In this document: positions 61,209 to 64,000 of the stretch, one piece after another
Layout of the letters: each line of letters starts with the position of its first letter
Numbering within the stretch: position 1 is the stretch's first letter
Source: Beijerinckia sp. 28-YEA-48
GTDB lineage: Bacteria; Pseudomonadota; Alphaproteobacteria; Rhizobiales; Beijerinckiaceae
DNA: 64,000 bases
Direction: 5' to 3'
Assembly: GCF_900104955.1 (NCBI RefSeq)
Contig: NZ_FNSI01000001.1
Coordinates: 2,328,001-2,392,000 of the forward strand
Notes under the pieces: model-generated
What the model was told of the DNA's origin: nothing
Seen by the model: the letters and a program-made list of their open reading frames with translations, nothing else
The model's database searches: none
Made by a program: the position numbers and the translations under genes

Positions 61209-62081
61209 ATGGGCAAGGGAGGCGGCGGACTACGTTCGCGCTGGGTGAAGGTGAACGGCGTCAGGACCCATTACATGGAGGCCGGCGGCGACGGCCCGGT
61301 GATCGTCATGCTGCATGGCGGCGGCCACGGCTCTTCCGGACAATCGGGCATGGGCGCGTTGATGGAAGCGCTGTCGGAACATTTCCGCGTCGTCGCGCCA
61401 GATTCCATCGGCGGCTATGGCGAAACCGACGTCTCGGCGCCGACGCCCCATGGCCTGCTCAATCGCGTTGATCAGGCGCGCGATTTCGTCGACACGCTCT
61501 GTCTCGACACTTTCACCATTCTCGGCAACTCGCAGGGCGCTTTCGCCGCCGCGCGCTACGCGCTTGAAAATCCCGAGCGCATCGAGAAAATGGTGCTGAT
61601 CTCCTCGCTCACCATCGGCCAGTCCATGGGCCTAGAACAGGCGCCGACCGACGCCATGCGGGCGTTGATGGGCTATGACGGCACGCCGCAGGCGATGCGC
61701 AAAATGCTCGAAGGCCTTGTGGTCGACCGCTCCAAGATCACCGACGAGCTGATCGCCCGCCGCCAGGCCAGCGCCACGCGGCCGGGCGCCATGGAGGCCA
61801 TGGATCGCTTCCTCAAAGCCACCGGCGGCCTCAACAAGCATCCGGTTCTGTCGATGCACATGAACCTGCGCGACAGCCTGCCGAAATTGACGAAGACACT
61901 GCCGACGATCTTCGTCTGGGGCAATGAAGACCCGTTCGCGTTGCCCGAAACCGGCCATAAGCTCGAGCCGCTGCTGCCTGACGTGAAATTCCACTGGATC
62001 GCCGATGCCGGCCATCAAGTGCAGACCGACAAGCCCGATGTGGTCAGCGACATCATCAAGCGCTTCGTTCTCGGCCAATAA
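61209..62081 (+). CDS. Alpha/beta hydrolase (MhpC-like, C-C or ester bond)
   Basis: A 290-residue alpha/beta hydrolase. The oxyanion region is VIVMLHGGGHGSSG, the nucleophile serine is in TILGNSQGAFAAARY, the acid is in VWGNEDPFALPE, and the His is in WIADAGHQVQTDKPDVVSDII, giving an intact Ser-Asp-His triad. The GNSQGG/A elbow and HGGG loop resemble meta-cleavage product hydrolases such as MhpC and BphD, which split ring-cleavage products. The gene starts the + operon of hydrolase, RidA and hydantoinase A. GGAGGAT precedes the ATG. The exact substrate is not known. Confidence 0.82.
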   Translation: MGKGGGGLRSRWVKVNGVRTHYMEAGGDGPVIVMLHGGGHGSSGQSGMGALMEALSEHFRVVAPDSIGGYGETDVSAPTPHGLLNRVDQARDFVDTLCLDTFTILGNSQGAFAAARYALENPERIEKMVLISSLTIGQSMGLEQAPTDAMRALMGYDGTPQAMRKMLEGLVVDRSKITDELIARRQASATRPGAMEAMDRFLKATGGLNKHPVLSMHMNLRDSLPKLTKTLPTIFVWGNEDPFALPETGHKLEPLLPDVKFHWIADAGHQVQTDKPDVVSDIIKRFVLGQ

Positions 62082-62104
62082 CAAGCACATTGCGGGAGGC
62101 AAAC

Positions 62105-62509
62105 GTGGGGGCACAGCTCGATCGCCAATCCATGGCGCAATCACCCGAGGCACCCGAACGCATGGCCGGCATGGTGCCGGGCGTCCGGGCCGGTGGCTTT
62201 CTGTTTCTCTCGGCCGTACGCGGCCGCGAGCAAGGCGGCGGCATGAGCGATGATCCTCTGACCCAGGCGCGCCAGGCACTGAAGAATCTTGAAGCTATCC
62301 TTGCCGCCTCGGGCGCCACCCTGGCCCATGTAGTGAAAGTGACGCTTTACCTGCACGATCTGGAAAAGCGCACGCCGTTCCATCAAGCGTGGATGGAGTT
62401 CTTTCCCCAGGATCCGCCGGCACGCATCGCCGTCTGTGTGGCGGACGCCAATGCGGCGCCAGGCGGCAAGGCGCATTTCGCCCTCGACGTCATCGCACTG
62501 GCGCCGTGA
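62105..62509 (+). CDS. RidA/YjgF-family protein
   Basis: A 134-residue RidA-fold protein. It has the family order: VRAGGFLFLSAVRG, QARQALKNLEAILAASGATLAHVVKVTLYLHDLEKR, the arginine in PPARIAVCVADANAAPG and the terminal strand AHFALDVIAL. The catalytic arginine of RidA enamine/imine deaminases (in the PPAR segment) is present. GTG 62105 is the start, with GGGAGG six bases upstream. It lies 23 bp after the hydrolase gene. In nitrogen-heteroaromatic or aminoaromatic routes RidA members remove ammonia from unstable intermediates. Confidence 0.85.
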   Translation: MGAQLDRQSMAQSPEAPERMAGMVPGVRAGGFLFLSAVRGREQGGGMSDDPLTQARQALKNLEAILAASGATLAHVVKVTLYLHDLEKRTPFHQAWMEFFPQDPPARIAVCVADANAAPGGKAHFALDVIALAP

Positions 62510-62593
62510 GGAACTCGTCCGACCGTAAGGTCAGAAATTTGTAACACTGCAACATGGGTTCTGGCGGTGACCAGACCATCAGAGGAAAGCGCT

Positions 62594-64000
62594 ATGGCGT
62601 ATTACGTAGGTACGGATATTGGCGGCACGTTCACCGATCTGGTGATGCTGGACGATATCGGCGATGTCACCATCGTCAAGGCTCCCACAACACCCGATGA
62701 TCGCACGCGCGGCGTGCTCGACGCCTTCACCCTGGCGGCCGAAGCCAAGGGCGTGACCCGCGACAAGCTGATCTCGGAACTGGCTTATTTCGCCCATGGT
62801 ACGACGGCCGCGACGAATGCCTTCATCGAACGCAAGGGCGTCAAGACCGGCCTGCTGACGACGCGCGGCTTCCGCGACACCCTGCGCATCCAGCGTTGCA
62901 TGGCGAGCTGGGCCGGCCTGTCCGATCACGAAATTGCGCATTTCTCCGAACGCTCGACGCCGCAGCCGCTGGTCGACATCGACCTGATCGAGCCGATCAC
63001 CGAGCGTGTCGACTATAAGGGCGCGGTGATCATGGCGCTCGACGAGGAAGCGGCGCGCGCCAGCATCAGACGGCTGGTCGATGCCGGGGTGGAAGCCATC
63101 GCCATCACCCTGCTCTGGTCGTTCCGCAATCCCGCGCATGAACGCCGGCTCGCCGAACTGGTCCATGAGATCGCGCCGGATGTGTTCGTCACCATCTCGT
63201 CGTCGCTCATTCCCGTGCTCGGCGAATATGAGCGGACCTCGACGACCTGCATCAACTCCTATCTCGGCCCGGTCATCAACCGCTATATCAGCGGGCTTGA
63301 GAACTCGATCCGCACGGCTGGCTTCAACGGGCCGATTTCGATCATGGAATCGGGCGGCGGCGTGCTGCCGGCCAGCGAAGCGGCTTTCCAGGCGGCCAAT
63401 CTGCTGACCTCGGGCCCGGCCGGCGGCGTGCTTGCCTCGCTAAAACTCGGTGAGCAGCTCGGCTACGACAATATTCTCACCACCGACATGGGCGGCACGA
63501 GTTTCGACGTCGGCGTTATCGTCGATGGCCGGCCGCTCTTAGAAAACATCCGCGAGGTCGGACGTTTCCACGTGGCCCTTCCCTCGATCAAGGTAACGGC
63601 GATCGGCGCCGGCGGCGGTTCGATCGCGCGCATCCATGCCGGCCATCTGATGGTCGGCCCGGAGAGCGCCGGCGCTGTGCCCGGCCCCGCCTGCTATCGG
63701 CGCGGCGGCACAGAGCCAACGATCACCGATGCCGACGTGGTGCTTGGCATGATCGATCCGGCTTACTTTCTGGGCGGTAAGATGGATCTCGACATCGCCG
63801 CTTCCGAGCGCGCAATCAACGATCACATCGCCAAGCCGCTCGGCCTCACTTTGCATGAAGCCGCCGCTGGCATCCGCGAGGTCGCCAACAACCAGATGGC
63901 CGACCTGCTGCGCCGCGTCACCACGCGCTCGGGCTATGACCCGCGTAACTTCGTCGTCTTCGCCTATGGCGGCGCTGGCCCGACCCATGCCTATCACTAT
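62594..64000 (+). CDS. Hydantoinase A/oxoprolinase-family subunit, 3' part beyond window edge
   Basis: 469 residues of an ATP-grasping hydantoinase A (HyuA)-family protein, still open at the right edge (the family is about 680 residues). The N-terminal actin-like phosphate motif is YYVGTDIGGTFTDLVMLD, followed by AYFAHGTTAATNAFIERKG, LLTSGPAGGVLASLKLGEQLGYDNILTTDMGGTSFDVGVI (adenosine and phosphate motifs) and AIGAGGGSIARIHAGHLMVGPESAGAVPGPACY. The family opens cyclic amides such as hydantoins or 5-oxoproline with ATP, or carboxylates acetone or acetophenone. It is 84 bp after the RidA gene; a hydantoinase B gene probably follows outside the window. Confidence 0.9.
   Translation, partial: MAYYVGTDIGGTFTDLVMLDDIGDVTIVKAPTTPDDRTRGVLDAFTLAAEAKGVTRDKLISELAYFAHGTTAATNAFIERKGVKTGLLTTRGFRDTLRIQRCMASWAGLSDHEIAHFSERSTPQPLVDIDLIEPITERVDYKGAVIMALDEEAARASIRRLVDAGVEAIAITLLWSFRNPAHERRLAELVHEIAPDVFVTISSSLIPVLGEYERTSTTCINSYLGPVINRYISGLENSIRTAGFNGPISIMESGGGVLPASEAAFQAANLLTSGPAGGVLASLKLGEQLGYDNILTTDMGGTSFDVGVIVDGRPLLENIREVGRFHVALPSIKVTAIGAGGGSIARIHAGHLMVGPESAGAVPGPACYRRGGTEPTITDADVVLGMIDPAYFLGGKMDLDIAASERAINDHIAKPLGLTLHEAAAGIREVANNQMADLLRRVTTRSGYDPRNFVVFAYGGAGPTHAYHY

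Overview
The window reads as a GC-rich alphaproteobacterial chromosome segment, most likely Hyphomicrobiales (Rhizobiales). The evidence is a minCDE operon, family-typical ABC, TTT and TAXI solute receptors, a PrtD-type secretion ATPase and dense operons with ATGA-type overlaps. No rRNA, tRNA, CRISPR array, phage or insertion sequence was recognised. About 57 protein genes fill the window, and both end genes are cut by the window edges.

Left third (1-24 kb) is mainly catabolic. A LysR regulator diverges from a NicC-like flavin monooxygenase. An acyl-lipid operon follows (ACP, ketoacyl synthase, SDR, GNAT-like protein). Next is a + strand operon of an ABC importer of the nitrate/sulfonate/NMT1 type plus two tandem cysteine hydrolases of the isochorismatase/maleamate-amidase type. 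Facing it is an eight-gene - strand operon: a DapA-like aldolase, 3-hydroxyanthranilate 3,4-dioxygenase, a complete branched-chain-type importer (LivKHMGF) and a fusion of half a RidA domain to an arylformamidase-like hydrolase. This looks like a self-contained uptake and ring-cleavage pathway for an aminoaromatic acid. A membrane-anchored TAXI receptor and indolepyruvate oxidoreductase (iorAB) follow.

Middle (24-43 kb): two tandem family-5 solute-binding proteins without permeases, a small basic secreted protein, a group 3 truncated globin, and an ABC importer with two permeases and a divergent ATPase. Then comes a type I secretion locus in which a PrtD-like ABC exporter and HlyD-like adaptor are flanked by two related, non-RTX proteins that are probably its cargo; this is the strongest candidate for an undescribed system. 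It is followed by a TTT receptor, a dihydroxyphthalate-decarboxylase-like protein, an amidohydrolase, a LysR regulator with two DNA-binding domains, and an amidase.

Right third (43-64 kb): a PAS-GGDEF-EAL protein, a GT-C-like membrane protein beside an FAD amine-oxidase/mutase-like enzyme, and a GMC oxidoreductase. An IclR regulator diverges from a five-gene operon (HpcH aldolase, cupin, DUF6282-like metallohydrolase, DHOD-like flavoprotein, MFS carrier) that looks like an uncharacterised catabolic route. The window closes with minCDE and a cluster of alpha/beta hydrolase, RidA protein and hydantoinase A. Several strong palindromes and direct repeats lie in the spacers and are proposed as operators or terminators. 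Functions come from reading motifs by eye; substrates are inferred unless stated.
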